A stretch of DNA of 64,000 bases from Saprospiraceae bacterium (lineage in GTDB: Bacteria > Bacteroidota > Bacteroidia > Chitinophagales > Saprospiraceae). The notes below the pieces were generated by a model. That model was not told the origin of the DNA and searched no databases. It saw only the letters and a program-made list of their open reading frames with translations. Below, piece after piece: positions 25,613-35,682 of the stretch. A program made the position numbers and the translations under genes. Location: the NCBI GenBank assembly GCA_020630435.1, contig JAHDBJ010000002.1:186001-250000 (forward strand), given 5' to 3'. How positions within the stretch are numbered: position 1 is the first letter of the stretch; every line of letters starts with the position of its first letter.

Positions 25613-28381
25613 TTAGAATTCTATTCTAACGGAAGCATTCCATGTACGACCAAAGCCGAAGAAACCTCTATTTCGAGTATAAAATTCATTCTCATCTGCT
25701 GTATCTGGATCGTCAACAACGTTTGTATCCAGCTCTGCAACATATTCTGTATCTAGGACATTATTCATATTAAACCGAACAGTAGCTGCTAGCTTATCAC
25801 TAAATGTATGTCTATAAGATATACCAGCATCTACTAAAGAATAAGAAGGTAATTTTACGACTTGTCCACCTTCAGCTTTAAACTGATCTTCTAGGATGTT
25901 AAATTCAGCATAAAGATTATCGGCAAAGTAGTAGTCTGCATTTACGAATAATCCCTCTATGATTTCGTACTTAGCACCTAAAGAGAAAGTTGTTTGAGCA
26001 GCATCTCCTACTTTTAACCCATCGGCAAAGATTGTTTCTTCTTGACCTGAAAGTAAAGGGTCGCTTGTGTCTGTATTGGCTAAGTTCGCTGTAAAGTTGT
26101 CTTTATATATCCAGTTTCCAATACTTGCCATCCCTTTAAGTGTTAAGGATTGTATCGGTCTATAATCTACTTCTAACTCTATTCCTGAATGTTGCTCTTT
26201 TACACCAAAATAAGTTGCATTAGCACTAACTTCAACCGTATCTCCAGCAACACCTAATGCTAAAGCAGTAAAACTTTCGTCGAATTGACGATTATCCCAA
26301 ATCGTACTGTACAAGTTTACATTAGCTCTAAGGTTATTGCTTCTATATCCATATCCTAATTCTATAGCATAAATGTCTTGATTTTCTGCGTCTTGGTTAA
26401 CATCGTTTCTGAAGTTCAAGAAAACATTATCAAAGATAGGTTGCTTAGACAAATAACCTGCGTTTAAGAAAACATTATGATTGTCGTCAATATTATAATT
26501 TGCACCTGCTTTTACAGTTCCTCCAAAGAAACTTTCCCAATCCGTTTCTCTATTCGGATGTCCTTCTTTATAATTGAAATAATCAATTCGCTTGAATGCT
26601 TGATTAGAACCCGATAGAGAAACAAAAGCTGATAGATTATCTTTGCTATATTCCAATTGACTAAATAAACCAATCCAGCCTACTAAACCGTCATTATGAT
26701 AGGCCAAAACATTTTCTCCAGGATTATGTGTATTATCTCCAAAACTACCAAATTCAACTGCTTTTACATCAGTGATGAGGTTCATTGGGTTATTGTCATC
26801 TGAACGAGACATGAATCCGTCAGCGCCTAATAAATTTTCTAGTCTACGGTAGTGTTCTCCCTTATAATAACGAGCATCAATACCACCAGAAAAGGTAAAG
26901 TTATCATCTAGCTTAGAGGTTAAAGTTGATAATACTCCAAACCAATTGTGAGAGTTCATCGACGCTCTACGTACAAATCCACTCCCTGCATTAGAACGAG
27001 AACCATCCGCAAAGTAGAAACGACCGTCACTTGTTACAATATTTTGACCATTGAACTGCTCTTTAGGATCACCCCAACCGTCAACGGTCTGCCCTTGGTT
27101 ATATCTTACAATATCGTCAAATCGGACTTGACCGTTTTCATCATGTGTATTTCTACCCAATCCTGAGAAAGAATCAAATACAGAACCAGGCGTTCTTAAC
27201 CGACCTCTAGGTCCTGTTCCACCTCCACGACCAAATGAAATATAAGCAGAGGTTTTTATATCTGTTTTTTCATCAATATCCCAATAGTGGTTTACAAAAA
27301 CTTTAGGTTTGTGATAAAAGTTTTTTCTCCAAGAAAACTCTTCGCCGTCAAGCATTCCCCAAACATGGTTAAATTTTATACCTAGATCTTTATAAGTTTG
27401 TAGATAAACTCTATCAAAGTTACTTGTTGTACGTTGATGATGCCATTGAGGCGCACCAACAGCCGAAAGAGAAATGGTTTGATTTGAACTCAAGCGTTGT
27501 GATAACGATAGGAAATAAGAATAGGCTCTAAACATTGTTCCATCAATATATCCATCGCCTCTAGTATGTGTTAATTGTAGAGTTGCTGCAAATCCCTTAT
27601 CATTTAAACCACTAGAAAGTGCCACAGCGTATTTTTGGTAGGCATCGTTACCAATGGAGACTTTTGCCTTTCCTCCTTTTTCAAAATCAGCAGCATTGGT
27701 TATAATATTGATAGAACCTCCCACAGAAGGTACCGCAATTTTAGATGCGCCTAGGCCTCTTTGTACTTGCATCTGGCTAGTGACGTCAGAAAGCCCTGCC
27801 CAGTTTGACCAATAGACCCAACCGTTTTCCATATCGTTTACAGGAATACCGTTAATCATTACAGCCGTATTTCTTTGATCAAATCCACGAACGTTGATTC
27901 TAGAATCTCCAAAACCTCCACCTGATTTTGTAGCATAAACAGATGGTGTACTCTTCAAGACTTCAGGAAATTCATTATTCCCAACAATTGCTTCGATTTC
28001 AGAGCCTTTTATCGTAGAAACTGCTACGGGTGTTTTTCTATCCACAGCTATGGATGCAATAACACTTACTTCTTTTAATCCTACGGCATCTTCTTGTAGT
28101 TTAATCATCCCTAAGTTAGCATCGCCACTTATAGATAATCCTTTTTTCAATGTAGTAAAACCTAAATAACTTACAACTAAATTTTGTTCTCCAGAAGGAA
28201 CACCAGAAAGCGAAAAATTTCCATCAAAATCTGTTGAAGCACCTATTGTAGTTCCTTCAATAGTTACAGTCGCACCAATTAATGGCTCTCCTGTTTCATC
28301 TGTGATAGTTCCCGAAATTGTTTGAGCGAATGCGATTACTGCAAACAAGAGGAATGATAAACTCAGTAACAATTTTTTCAT
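25613..28381 (-). CDS. TonB-dependent receptor, 922 residues
   Basis: This large outer-membrane receptor has a signal peptide (MKKLLLSLSFLLFAVIAFA). A carboxypeptidase-regulatory-like domain comes first (ISGTITDETGEPLIGATVTI, about 21-100). A plug follows at about 115-240, with FPEVLKSTPSVYATKSGGGFGDSRINVRG-type sequence (cited in part: SRINVRGFDQRNTAVMING). The rest is a beta barrel ending in an aromatic strand (WNASVRIEF), as outer-membrane insertion needs. It lacks a clear SusD partner, so it is more like a siderophore- or metal-type receptor than a polysaccharide-locus SusC. It is divergent from the Do-type protease and has a strong terminator. Substrate is unknown. Confidence 0.92.
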   Translation of the reverse strand: MKKLLLSLSFLLFAVIAFAQTISGTITDETGEPLIGATVTIEGTTIGASTDFDGNFSLSGVPSGEQNLVVSYLGFTTLKKGLSISGDANLGMIKLQEDAVGLKEVSVIASIAVDRKTPVAVSTIKGSEIEAIVGNNEFPEVLKSTPSVYATKSGGGFGDSRINVRGFDQRNTAVMINGIPVNDMENGWVYWSNWAGLSDVTSQMQVQRGLGASKIAVPSVGGSINIITNAADFEKGGKAKVSIGNDAYQKYAVALSSGLNDKGFAATLQLTHTRGDGYIDGTMFRAYSYFLSLSQRLSSNQTISLSAVGAPQWHHQRTTSNFDRVYLQTYKDLGIKFNHVWGMLDGEEFSWRKNFYHKPKVFVNHYWDIDEKTDIKTSAYISFGRGGGTGPRGRLRTPGSVFDSFSGLGRNTHDENGQVRFDDIVRYNQGQTVDGWGDPKEQFNGQNIVTSDGRFYFADGSRSNAGSGFVRRASMNSHNWFGVLSTLTSKLDDNFTFSGGIDARYYKGEHYRRLENLLGADGFMSRSDDNNPMNLITDVKAVEFGSFGDNTHNPGENVLAYHNDGLVGWIGLFSQLEYSKDNLSAFVSLSGSNQAFKRIDYFNYKEGHPNRETDWESFFGGTVKAGANYNIDDNHNVFLNAGYLSKQPIFDNVFLNFRNDVNQDAENQDIYAIELGYGYRSNNLRANVNLYSTIWDNRQFDESFTALALGVAGDTVEVSANATYFGVKEQHSGIELEVDYRPIQSLTLKGMASIGNWIYKDNFTANLANTDTSDPLLSGQEETIFADGLKVGDAAQTTFSLGAKYEIIEGLFVNADYYFADNLYAEFNILEDQFKAEGGQVVKLPSYSLVDAGISYRHTFSDKLAATVRFNMNNVLDTEYVAELDTNVVDDPDTADENEFYTRNRGFFGFGRTWNASVRIEF

Positions 28382-28690
28382 AGTGGTTGAAATTAAATTT
28401 AAATGATTTTTTATAGTTTCTGTGTTATTGATTTAAAAATACAAATCTAACAACATTAATCGAGCAAACTCTATATTAATGTTAAGATTTTGTGAATTTT
28501 TTAACCATATTAATATTTAAATTGTTAGGAAAACAAAATTGCAATGATTTCCGTTTCAGTATTATTGAAACAGCAATAATATTTCCTTTTGTATTCAATC
28601 GTATTTTTCATTATTTTTACATAGAAGTATTTTTATGAAATACTTTGTATAGTAATTCCATTGTATTATATACCAAAATATTAAAACTAC
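28382..28690. other. 309-bp divergent intergenic region with an inverted repeat
   Basis: This spacer lies between the second TonB receptor and the Do-type protease. It holds a -7-like element for the receptor (28442-28449). It also holds an 8-bp perfect inverted repeat, TATTATTG (28560-28567) and CAATAATA (28574-28581), with a 6-nt spacer. The repeat could be an operator or a weak hairpin. No small gene is evident. Confidence 0.5.
28442..28449 (-). promoter_or_regulatory. possible -7 promoter element of the second TonB receptor
   Basis: CAAATCTA reads TAGATTTG on the minus strand, matching TAnnTTTG, 60 bp before the receptor ATG. The nearest CAA upstream (28465) is only 15 bp away, short of the usual 19-21. 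Confidence 0.4.
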
Positions 28691-30115
28691 ATGAAGAATA
28701 TACTTTTAATATCTCTAGTCTCTATTTGTAGTGCAATAGTGGCAGTCTCTTTATATAAATACTTTGAAGAGCCACAAGTCAAGGAAGTTCTTATAAGAGA
28801 AGAAGTACCTGTTAGATATACTAACTTTGATGAGAAAGCTACAGCTTCTACAAATATAAGTAGCGCTGTTCCTTCCAATTTTGTTTCTGCTGCGGAAAGT
28901 GTAACACCTGCTGTGGTAAATATCAGAGCTACTGCTGGTAATAATGCAGATTATTGGTGGGGTAATAGTAGTGGTGCATCTACAGGCTCTGGTGTGATAG
29001 TGTCCTCTGACGGATATATTGTTACAAATAATCATGTTATTGAAAGTGCAACAAATATAGAAGTTACGACAAATGACAAACGCATATATGAGGCAGAGCT
29101 TATTGGTTTTGATAGTTCTACAGACATTGCCTTAATTAAAATAAAGGAGAAAAATTTACCTTTTTTAGAAATGGCAGATTCTGATGCTTCTAAGATTGGG
29201 GAGTGGGTTTTAGCTGTTGGGAATCCTTTTAATCTAACCTCAACAGTAACGGCAGGAATAATATCGGCTAAAGGTCGTAATATTGAGATATTAGAAGGTC
29301 GAGATGCGATTGAGTCTTTCATTCAAACAGATGCTGTCGTAAATCCAGGAAATAGTGGCGGTGCTCTAGTGAATCTTAATGGGAATCTTATTGGAATTAA
29401 TACAGCTATTATTACCAAATCGGGGAGATATGAAGGCTATTCGTTTGCAGTTCCTTCTAATTTAGTAAGAAAAGTGATTCGTGATTTGAAAGAATACGGA
29501 AAGGTTCAAAGGGGATATTTAGGAGTTGATATAACAGATGTAAATGCACAAATAGCAGAAAGACTAAGTTTGAAAGCAGTAGAAGGGATATATATATCTA
29601 GAGTTAGAAGTCAAAGTGGGGCAGAAGAAGGAGGTTTGAAAAAAGGAGATGTAATTACTCGTGTGAATGGTAATAAGGTTAAAAGTGTACCCGAATTGCA
29701 AGAACAAATTGCACGTCTACGTCCAGGTAATTCCGTTAATATTGGATATATTCGAGAAGGCGCTCTAAGGAAAGCAACTATACAGCTAAAGGATCAGTAT
29801 AATTTAACAACAATTACGAAGAAAAGCGATAGCCGTAATTTATTAGCTGATTTAGGTTTTCAAATGCGAAATCTTACTGGAGATGAAAAACGTCGATTAA
29901 AATTATCAGGTGTAAAAGTATTAAGTGTAACCAAAAATAGCAAAATTGGTCGTACAAATATGGATCCGAACTACATCATCACAAAAGTGAATGAGGAAAG
30001 GGTCGAAACAGTAGAAGACGTATTAAATGCAATTAAAAAAGCAACAGGTAAAATTATGTTAGAAGGGGTCTATGAAGATTACAAAGGAGAATATTATTAT
30101 GCTTTCGCCAAATAA
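28691..30115 (+). CDS. degQ: Do/DegQ-type periplasmic serine protease
   Basis: This 474-residue HtrA-family protease/chaperone degrades or refolds damaged envelope proteins. An N-terminal hydrophobic stretch (MKNILLISLVSICSAIVAVSL) acts as a signal or anchor. The trypsin-like domain has all three catalytic residues: His115 (VTNNHVIESA), Asp145 (STDIALIKI) and Ser222 (NPGNSGGALV). Two PDZ domains follow, at about 255-355 and 380-474. The second is less regular. Length and layout fit Bacteroidota DegQ/HtrA. It is divergent from a TonB receptor and is likely monocistronic. Family very secure; the Do versus DegQ label is loose. Confidence 0.93.
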   Translation: MKNILLISLVSICSAIVAVSLYKYFEEPQVKEVLIREEVPVRYTNFDEKATASTNISSAVPSNFVSAAESVTPAVVNIRATAGNNADYWWGNSSGASTGSGVIVSSDGYIVTNNHVIESATNIEVTTNDKRIYEAELIGFDSSTDIALIKIKEKNLPFLEMADSDASKIGEWVLAVGNPFNLTSTVTAGIISAKGRNIEILEGRDAIESFIQTDAVVNPGNSGGALVNLNGNLIGINTAIITKSGRYEGYSFAVPSNLVRKVIRDLKEYGKVQRGYLGVDITDVNAQIAERLSLKAVEGIYISRVRSQSGAEEGGLKKGDVITRVNGNKVKSVPELQEQIARLRPGNSVNIGYIREGALRKATIQLKDQYNLTTITKKSDSRNLLADLGFQMRNLTGDEKRRLKLSGVKVLSVTKNSKIGRTNMDPNYIITKVNEERVETVEDVLNAIKKATGKIMLEGVYEDYKGEYYYAFAK

Positions 30116-30282
30116 TAATAGCTATCATTAAATTAATTATATATATAATTTTTTGTAACTAGATTATATTTACTATAAATATTTTGATTATCTTTTGCTT
30201 TTAACTATCTTGAACCGTATCTAAACAAATAAAAAAACATAACTACTAGCTTATAATATAACAAGACTAGTATTGGTTCGAT

Positions 30283-31836
30283 ATGGCTGCAAAAGATAAT
30301 CTATTCCGTTTGATTAAATCACTCAGTAGAGGTGAAAAAAGGTCATTCAAATTGTTTGCTTCTCAGTATAGCAAGAGTTCTAAGAATATATATGTTAGGT
30401 TATTTGACGCTATTGATGCACAAGTCGAATATAATGAGGAATTATTAATTCGGAAATTCCATAATGAAAAGTTTATTAAACAACTTGCCGTTACTAAAAA
30501 TTACCTTTTCAATATTATTTTAAAAAGCCTTAGAAATTACCAATCGGATGAAGCCATTGGTTTCAAAATTAATGAAGGAGTAGAGTCTGCAACTATTTTA
30601 TTTCAACGAGGTTTATATCGTCAGGCTTCTAAGACAATCAAAAAGACAAAATCATATGCTTGGCAATGTCAAAAGTTTGAGTTGCTCCTCAATATGTTGC
30701 ACCTAGAAAAGGAAATACTCTACCGCTACCTTAATGTCCAAAAGTATCAAGAATATCAGGAAGTACACAAAGAAGAATATTCAAGAATCCTGACCATTAT
30801 TAATAATAGAGAAGAATTTCAAACATTATTTGATTCGATCTTTTTTTTGTATCGGAAATTTGGACGACCTAGAAGTAAAGAAGAGCGCCAAAAATATGAC
30901 AAGATCATCAATCATCCATTACTAAGCGATATTGCTCATGCTCGCTCGCTTAGAGCCGTTTGCTATTTCAATGTGATTCACGCCGTTTATCAAGCGATGA
31001 CAGGGTTTATTAATAAATCTTATGAATATGTCTTTGCAGAAATTGAGGCTATAGAACAAAGTGAATTGTTAACGCTTTCTCATATGGATAGGTATATTAG
31101 TGCTTTAAACAATGCCTTACATATTCAGGTAGAGAAAAAGGATATTCCTGAGATTGAAAAAACGTTAAGTAAAATTAGAGCATTACCTTCTCGTTTTCCG
31201 CATATGGGTTTACAGTCTGAACGGAGAATTTTTGAATCTACGTATCAACTTGAATTGTCCTTTTATTTTAATACTAGAAATTTTGAAAAAGGCCTTTCCC
31301 TTATTGATGAAGTGAAAGAAGGGCTTAAGCGTTTTAGAGATTTGGGCGGCTCGTTGGACATTCGACTCAATATCATGTACGATATTGCTCGATTATATTT
31401 TTTCTCGGGGGATCTAAATAATGCACACAATTGGATAGACAGCATTATCGAAAAAGAAAAAACGAATATTGCATTATTTATTATTTCCTATGCGAAAATA
31501 ATTGATTTGATGATTCACTATCAATTAAACAATTACTCCTTATTAGAATATAAAATCAAATCAACAAAACGTTATCTAACAAAAAACAATCGGCTTTTTA
31601 ATGTTGAAAATCTCTTTTTAAAATTCCTATCTAAAGTCATTAATATTTTTGATGAAAAAGACAAAAAGAAAGAATTTGAAAAATTAAAAGCAGATTTTGA
31701 AGCACTCTCAGATGACGATTATAAAGATTCTGCCCAAGAAAACTTATTGCTTCCTCAATGGATAGAAAGTCAAGTTAGTAAAGTACCTATACAAAAGGTT
31801 ATTGTATCATACGAAAAAATCGCTGCCGAATCTTAA
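30283..31836 (+). CDS. large alpha-helical protein of unknown function
   Basis: I cannot assign a function to this 517-residue protein. It opens with KDNLFRLIKSLSRGEKRSFKLFAS. It then appears almost entirely helical, with charged repeats that resemble TPR-like hairpins (LYRQASKTIKKTKSYAW, FYFNTRNFEKGLSLIDEV, FFSGDLNNAHNWIDS). It lacks a signal peptide and membrane segments, so it is cytoplasmic. From memory, proteins with this opening recur in Saprospirales genomes, often in several copies. It may be a scaffold; nothing shows a catalytic site. It converges on the dynamin-like gene. Monocistronic. Confidence 0.7.
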   Translation: MAAKDNLFRLIKSLSRGEKRSFKLFASQYSKSSKNIYVRLFDAIDAQVEYNEELLIRKFHNEKFIKQLAVTKNYLFNIILKSLRNYQSDEAIGFKINEGVESATILFQRGLYRQASKTIKKTKSYAWQCQKFELLLNMLHLEKEILYRYLNVQKYQEYQEVHKEEYSRILTIINNREEFQTLFDSIFFLYRKFGRPRSKEERQKYDKIINHPLLSDIAHARSLRAVCYFNVIHAVYQAMTGFINKSYEYVFAEIEAIEQSELLTLSHMDRYISALNNALHIQVEKKDIPEIEKTLSKIRALPSRFPHMGLQSERRIFESTYQLELSFYFNTRNFEKGLSLIDEVKEGLKRFRDLGGSLDIRLNIMYDIARLYFFSGDLNNAHNWIDSIIEKEKTNIALFIISYAKIIDLMIHYQLNNYSLLEYKIKSTKRYLTKNNRLFNVENLFLKFLSKVINIFDEKDKKKEFEKLKADFEALSDDDYKDSAQENLLLPQWIESQVSKVPIQKVIVSYEKIAAES

Positions 31837-31857
31837 CCTAACTCAACTCCGAGCTTT

Positions 31858-33606
31858 TCATATGTTCAAATTTTGTTCAATACTATCCAACCGTTCCGAA
31901 ATAGAGTCGTACTGATTATGTAATTGTTCAATTTGTTCTGTTTCATTAGCTAGAAGTGCATCAAAATTATGGAAATTGGCATCAATTTTTTCTTTAATGT
32001 TTTTAATATAAGTTTTCAATTTTGATTCGATTTCATCTTCTAATTTTATCCTACCTTTTTTAATCTCCTCCTTGAATTCTGCTACTACTTTTCTTCTTTT
32101 TCGACCAACAGAAACGCCCGCAAATAGGATTCCAATCGTAGATAGGATGCCGCCCGTAATATCGAAAACAACTCCTTGAGTAACCATTGTCAAGATAGCC
32201 CCAATGACAACCATTCCGCTCCCTGTTGCTATATTAGGTGAAAAGGATTCTTTGTTGGCAAAAAGCTCTGCATCTAGAAAGTTTTCGCTTCGATTCATAA
32301 ATTTGCGGAAAGCATCTTGTAGTTCGGCCAATACACTAGCTCGACGATCGGCAATATCACTAAATATCTCATGGTTATCTTTAAGTATAGATTTGCTATT
32401 CTGAATTTTTAAATCTATCATCTTTGCCATCTGTTGAATGCTGTCAGCTATATCATGTACACCATCATTCAATTTATTGACCAACTCGTCTTTTAATTCT
32501 GTTTCCAATTCTACGCCTAGTCGGTCTAACCATTCTGTTGCAGATTCTTGTTTGCTGAAAATAGAGGTAAAAGAACGTTTTAATAAACTAAAAAAGGATA
32601 AGCCTTCTTCTAGTTCTACAGTTTTATTGCTCGTCACTCTGTCATAAGTGGCTAATAGATTTTCGACCAGCAAATCTACTTGGTAATTAGATTTTTGCTC
32701 TTGTTTGTCTAAAGTTCCCCGAACATCAGAACGAAATGCCATATCTGCTTCCCATTGTGCTTTGCGAGCAACCATACCATCACTAATTCGTCGTCCAATG
32801 TTTCGGGCTGTTTCTATATTGTTTTCTAATTTTAAAAAGGGAGCTTTACCGCCAGTTATATTTTCTTGAATATAGTTTCTAACATCAATAAAACCACTAT
32901 TAGCCAGATCGCCTTTTTGTTCTTGTTTAGCAGAAACAGCAAATACATTCGGTGCGTCAATTCCTTTTTTTAGAGCATATTTCTTCACGCCTTCAATATT
33001 GATAATCAAGTCTTCTGGTTCCATTAAATCCTTTTGTTGAAGGATGAAAATGATTTTCTTTCGCCAGTCTTCATGAATATAGTCAAAGAAATCCCAAGCC
33101 GATTGTCGATAAGGATTTTTGGATTCAAATACAAAAACAATAAGGTCGGAAGCAGGAATAAACCGCTCCGTTATTTCTTGATGATAATCCGATATGGTAT
33201 TTGTCCCAGGAGTATCTACAATCGCTATTTCTTTTAGTATTTCTACGGGCAGATAGATCTTTTTTAAATGTTCGTTTACAACTGTAGTTTTTTCTTCTTC
33301 CCCATAAATCACCTGTTGGATGGTATCGGTACAAGGATCAGGTGCTACAGCACATACTTCTTTGTCGGTCGCTAATAAAGCATTAATAAAACTACTTTTT
33401 CCTGCCTTTACTTCTCCTACGATTACAAACATAAAAGGTTCGTTGATTCGATTTCTCAAATCACTTACCGTTTCGGCTAATTCTTCATGACCGATATCTA
33501 GGGTCATCTTATGCAAATCCTTTATGATTTCATCAATATGTGATCGATGTTCGTGTAAAGATTGATTGATTATTTTATTCATGTCAACAGTAATTACTAA
33601 ACTCAA
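31858..33606 (-). CDS. dynamin-like GTPase
   Basis: This 582-residue protein has a GTPase domain with G1 GEVKAGKS (64-71), a G2 threonine in DPCTDT, G3 DTPG (131-134) and a likely G4 in LQQKD near residue 193. A long helical stalk follows (about 250-440). At about 455-495 lies a hydrophobic hairpin (MVVIGAILTMVTQGVVF, GGILSTIGILFAGVSVG) that would insert in the membrane, then a second coiled coil to the C-terminus. This matches bacterial dynamin-like proteins, which remodel or repair membranes and sometimes act in phage defence. It is a single gene with no paired dynamin next to it. An internal Met at 33582 is an alternative start. Confidence 0.88.
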   Translation of the reverse strand: MSLVITVDMNKIINQSLHEHRSHIDEIIKDLHKMTLDIGHEELAETVSDLRNRINEPFMFVIVGEVKAGKSSFINALLATDKEVCAVAPDPCTDTIQQVIYGEEEKTTVVNEHLKKIYLPVEILKEIAIVDTPGTNTISDYHQEITERFIPASDLIVFVFESKNPYRQSAWDFFDYIHEDWRKKIIFILQQKDLMEPEDLIINIEGVKKYALKKGIDAPNVFAVSAKQEQKGDLANSGFIDVRNYIQENITGGKAPFLKLENNIETARNIGRRISDGMVARKAQWEADMAFRSDVRGTLDKQEQKSNYQVDLLVENLLATYDRVTSNKTVELEEGLSFFSLLKRSFTSIFSKQESATEWLDRLGVELETELKDELVNKLNDGVHDIADSIQQMAKMIDLKIQNSKSILKDNHEIFSDIADRRASVLAELQDAFRKFMNRSENFLDAELFANKESFSPNIATGSGMVVIGAILTMVTQGVVFDITGGILSTIGILFAGVSVGRKRRKVVAEFKEEIKKGRIKLEDEIESKLKTYIKNIKEKIDANFHNFDALLANETEQIEQLHNQYDSISERLDSIEQNLNI

Positions 33607-33814
33607 TAGATTTCTCTATTTTGAGTTCAAATTTCTTATAATTTCAATGTGAAAATAGTAAATTTTTAGAATTGATAAGGCGAATTGAGATTTCATAAAA
33701 AATACTAGCATTTTTAATCAACGAATTTAAAGACAACTTGTTCAATTATTTTTATAAATATAAATCTCTTATTATCATTGTAATTCTTCAAAAAAAAATT
33801 TCAAAAACTAAACT

Positions 33815-34849
33815 ATGTTTATAAACAAGCATTTTGATGTTAAAGGTCTTTTACGTTTTACAGGTGGTCATATTATTTGGCTTACCGCATGGGCAACATT
33901 AGTGGTTGCTTTATTTGAGTTTTTTCATTGGGAATGGTTGCATATTCCCTGGCTACCGCTTTCTGTTATCGGTACAGCCGTTGCTTTTTATGTAGGTTTT
34001 AAAAATAATAGTTCCTATGATAGATTGTGGGAAGCTCGAAAAATATGGGGCGCTATTGTCAATGAAAGTCGTTCGTGGGGAGCATCTGTAAAGGCTTTTG
34101 TAAATAATAAATCCGTTGAAGGTGTTAGTCAAGACGAAGTCAACCTTATTCATAAAAAATTAATTTACCGACATATCGGTTGGCTTTATGCTTTGAGAAG
34201 TCAGCTCCTTATTCCGACACCTTGGGAACACATCAACCAAAACCGCTTTGTTAAAAGAGCAACAGAAAAACGAAGAAAACGTTATGGTGTCAATCTTTTT
34301 AATGATGGAGTGACAGAAGAGGAGTTAGAAGAGTTTTTACCACCAGATGAATTGCAAAGACTCATAGAATATAAGAATACGGCTACACAAATTATTGACC
34401 AACAATCCCAAGATTTGGCAGAGCTTAGGTCGAAGAATTTGATCAATGATTTTACCCACGTAGAATTACAAAAGTTACTGCAATTATTTTATACACATCA
34501 GGGAAAAGCTGAGCGAATTAAAAAGTTCCCTTTGCCTCGACAGTATGGAGCTTCTAGTTTTATTTTTGTTGCAATATTTATCTTTTTATTGCCTTTAGGT
34601 ATGGTTTCGGAGTTTCATAAGCTAGGAGAAATGGGTGCTTGGTTATCGATTCCTTTTACGGTTTTAGTCGGTTGGGTTTATTTAATGATGGAATTAATTG
34701 GGGATTATTCTGAAAATCCTTTTGAAGGACTAGGAAATGATATTCCTATGCATTCGCTTTGTCGGGTTATAGAAATTGACTTGAGGCAAATGCTAGGTGA
34801 AACAGAAGTGCCGCCACCGATTCAGTCTAAAAATGGTGTTTTGATGTAG
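33815..34849 (+). CDS. bestrophin-family channel protein
   Basis: This 344-residue membrane protein is of the bestrophin/UPF0187 type. The first helices include WLPLSVIGTAVAFYVGF, followed by the family hallmark NNSSYDRLWEARKIWGAIVN. Two late helices lie near residues 245-290 (SSFIFVAIFIFLLPLGM, WLSIPFTVLVGWVYLMM), and the motif GDYSENPFEGLGNDIPMHSL is typical. Bacterial members form pentameric ion channels; some conduct cations, unlike the animal chloride channels. Its 3' end overlaps that of the convergent AraC gene by 23 bp. Family call is secure, ion selectivity is not. Confidence 0.92.
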   Translation: MFINKHFDVKGLLRFTGGHIIWLTAWATLVVALFEFFHWEWLHIPWLPLSVIGTAVAFYVGFKNNSSYDRLWEARKIWGAIVNESRSWGASVKAFVNNKSVEGVSQDEVNLIHKKLIYRHIGWLYALRSQLLIPTPWEHINQNRFVKRATEKRRKRYGVNLFNDGVTEEELEEFLPPDELQRLIEYKNTATQIIDQQSQDLAELRSKNLINDFTHVELQKLLQLFYTHQGKAERIKKFPLPRQYGASSFIFVAIFIFLLPLGMVSEFHKLGEMGAWLSIPFTVLVGWVYLMMELIGDYSENPFEGLGNDIPMHSLCRVIEIDLRQMLGETEVPPPIQSKNGVLM

Positions 34850-35645
34850 CATCTTTGGGACGAAAATGTAATAATCCAGGAGTTTGCAGTAGTTGAACAG
34901 GGGTAAATCCAGTAAAGCGTTTTATTTCTTTTATAAAATGGCTTTGATCAAAGTAGTTGTATTTTTCTACATAATGTATCCAATCCGTATTGTGGGTATC
35001 ATAGATCTCTTCTACTGCAAATTTATATCGATACAAGCATTGAAATTGCTTGGGGGTCAGCCCTGTTTCTTTTCTAAAATAACGTAAAAAGGTAGATTCT
35101 GAATACTTTGTTTTTTTCTTTATTTTTTCTAGGTTGAAAAAGTTGTCTTCTTCTAGTATTTCTGTAATAAATCCTGTTATTTTAGCATCAATTTTTTGTG
35201 CAAACCAATTGTCTAATGCTTTAGGAATGGCTGACGTAGGTAGAGTCCTAAGATATTGTACAAAAACATTAAAGCGATCTCCAAATAATTCATCTGCTTT
35301 TATGGTACATTGCTTAATCAAATCTGTTGCTTTTACATCTAAAAAAGGCAATAAAGAAGAAACTGATCTAGGTTTGAATTGGACAAGTACAGCAGAACAT
35401 AAAGAGTAAGGATGCCAGAGTACTAGATCTTCTAGGTGACTAAATAGCACACTTTTATTGATGGAATATCCTTTGTTTTTATAATGAAAATTAATAGAAC
35501 CATCTAGGATAATAATTAACTCTGGCTTTACACCAGGGTAAGCATATATAGCATTACTAGGAGGGAACGTCTTATCTATATCATTAATAATCCAATAATG
35601 ATCAATATATTTTTGTAGTAGGTTATCTTGAGGAACGTGCTTCAC
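34827..35645 (-). CDS. AraC-family transcriptional regulator
   Basis: This 272-residue regulator has an N-terminal domain of the DUF6597 type (YIDHYWIINDIDK, HLEDLVLWHPY) and a C-terminal AraC double HTH at about 165-265. The second HTH includes YFDQSHFIKEIKRFTGFTP. The gene begins with GTG at 35643-35645. An in-frame stop lies just upstream and no ATG fits. The start codon lies inside a 15-bp inverted repeat (35641-35655), which could be an operator for self-control. It converges on the bestrophin gene with a 23-bp overlap. The effector and targets are unknown. Confidence 0.88.
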   Translation of the reverse strand: MKHVPQDNLLQKYIDHYWIINDIDKTFPPSNAIYAYPGVKPELIIILDGSINFHYKNKGYSINKSVLFSHLEDLVLWHPYSLCSAVLVQFKPRSVSSLLPFLDVKATDLIKQCTIKADELFGDRFNVFVQYLRTLPTSAIPKALDNWFAQKIDAKITGFITEILEEDNFFNLEKIKKKTKYSESTFLRYFRKETGLTPKQFQCLYRYKFAVEEIYDTHNTDWIHYVEKYNYFDQSHFIKEIKRFTGFTPVQLLQTPGLLHFRPKDATSKHHF

Positions 35646-35655
35646 AAATTGTGAA
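35641..35655. repeat. inverted repeat over the AraC start codon, possible operator
   Basis: TTCACAA-A-TTGTGAA is a perfect 7-bp inverted repeat with a one-base centre. It covers the GTG start of the AraC-type gene. A protein bound here could block transcription or translation; chance is possible for so short a site. Confidence 0.35.
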
Positions 35656-35682
35656 ACAAAATTTTAGCGATTTCGTTTAATC

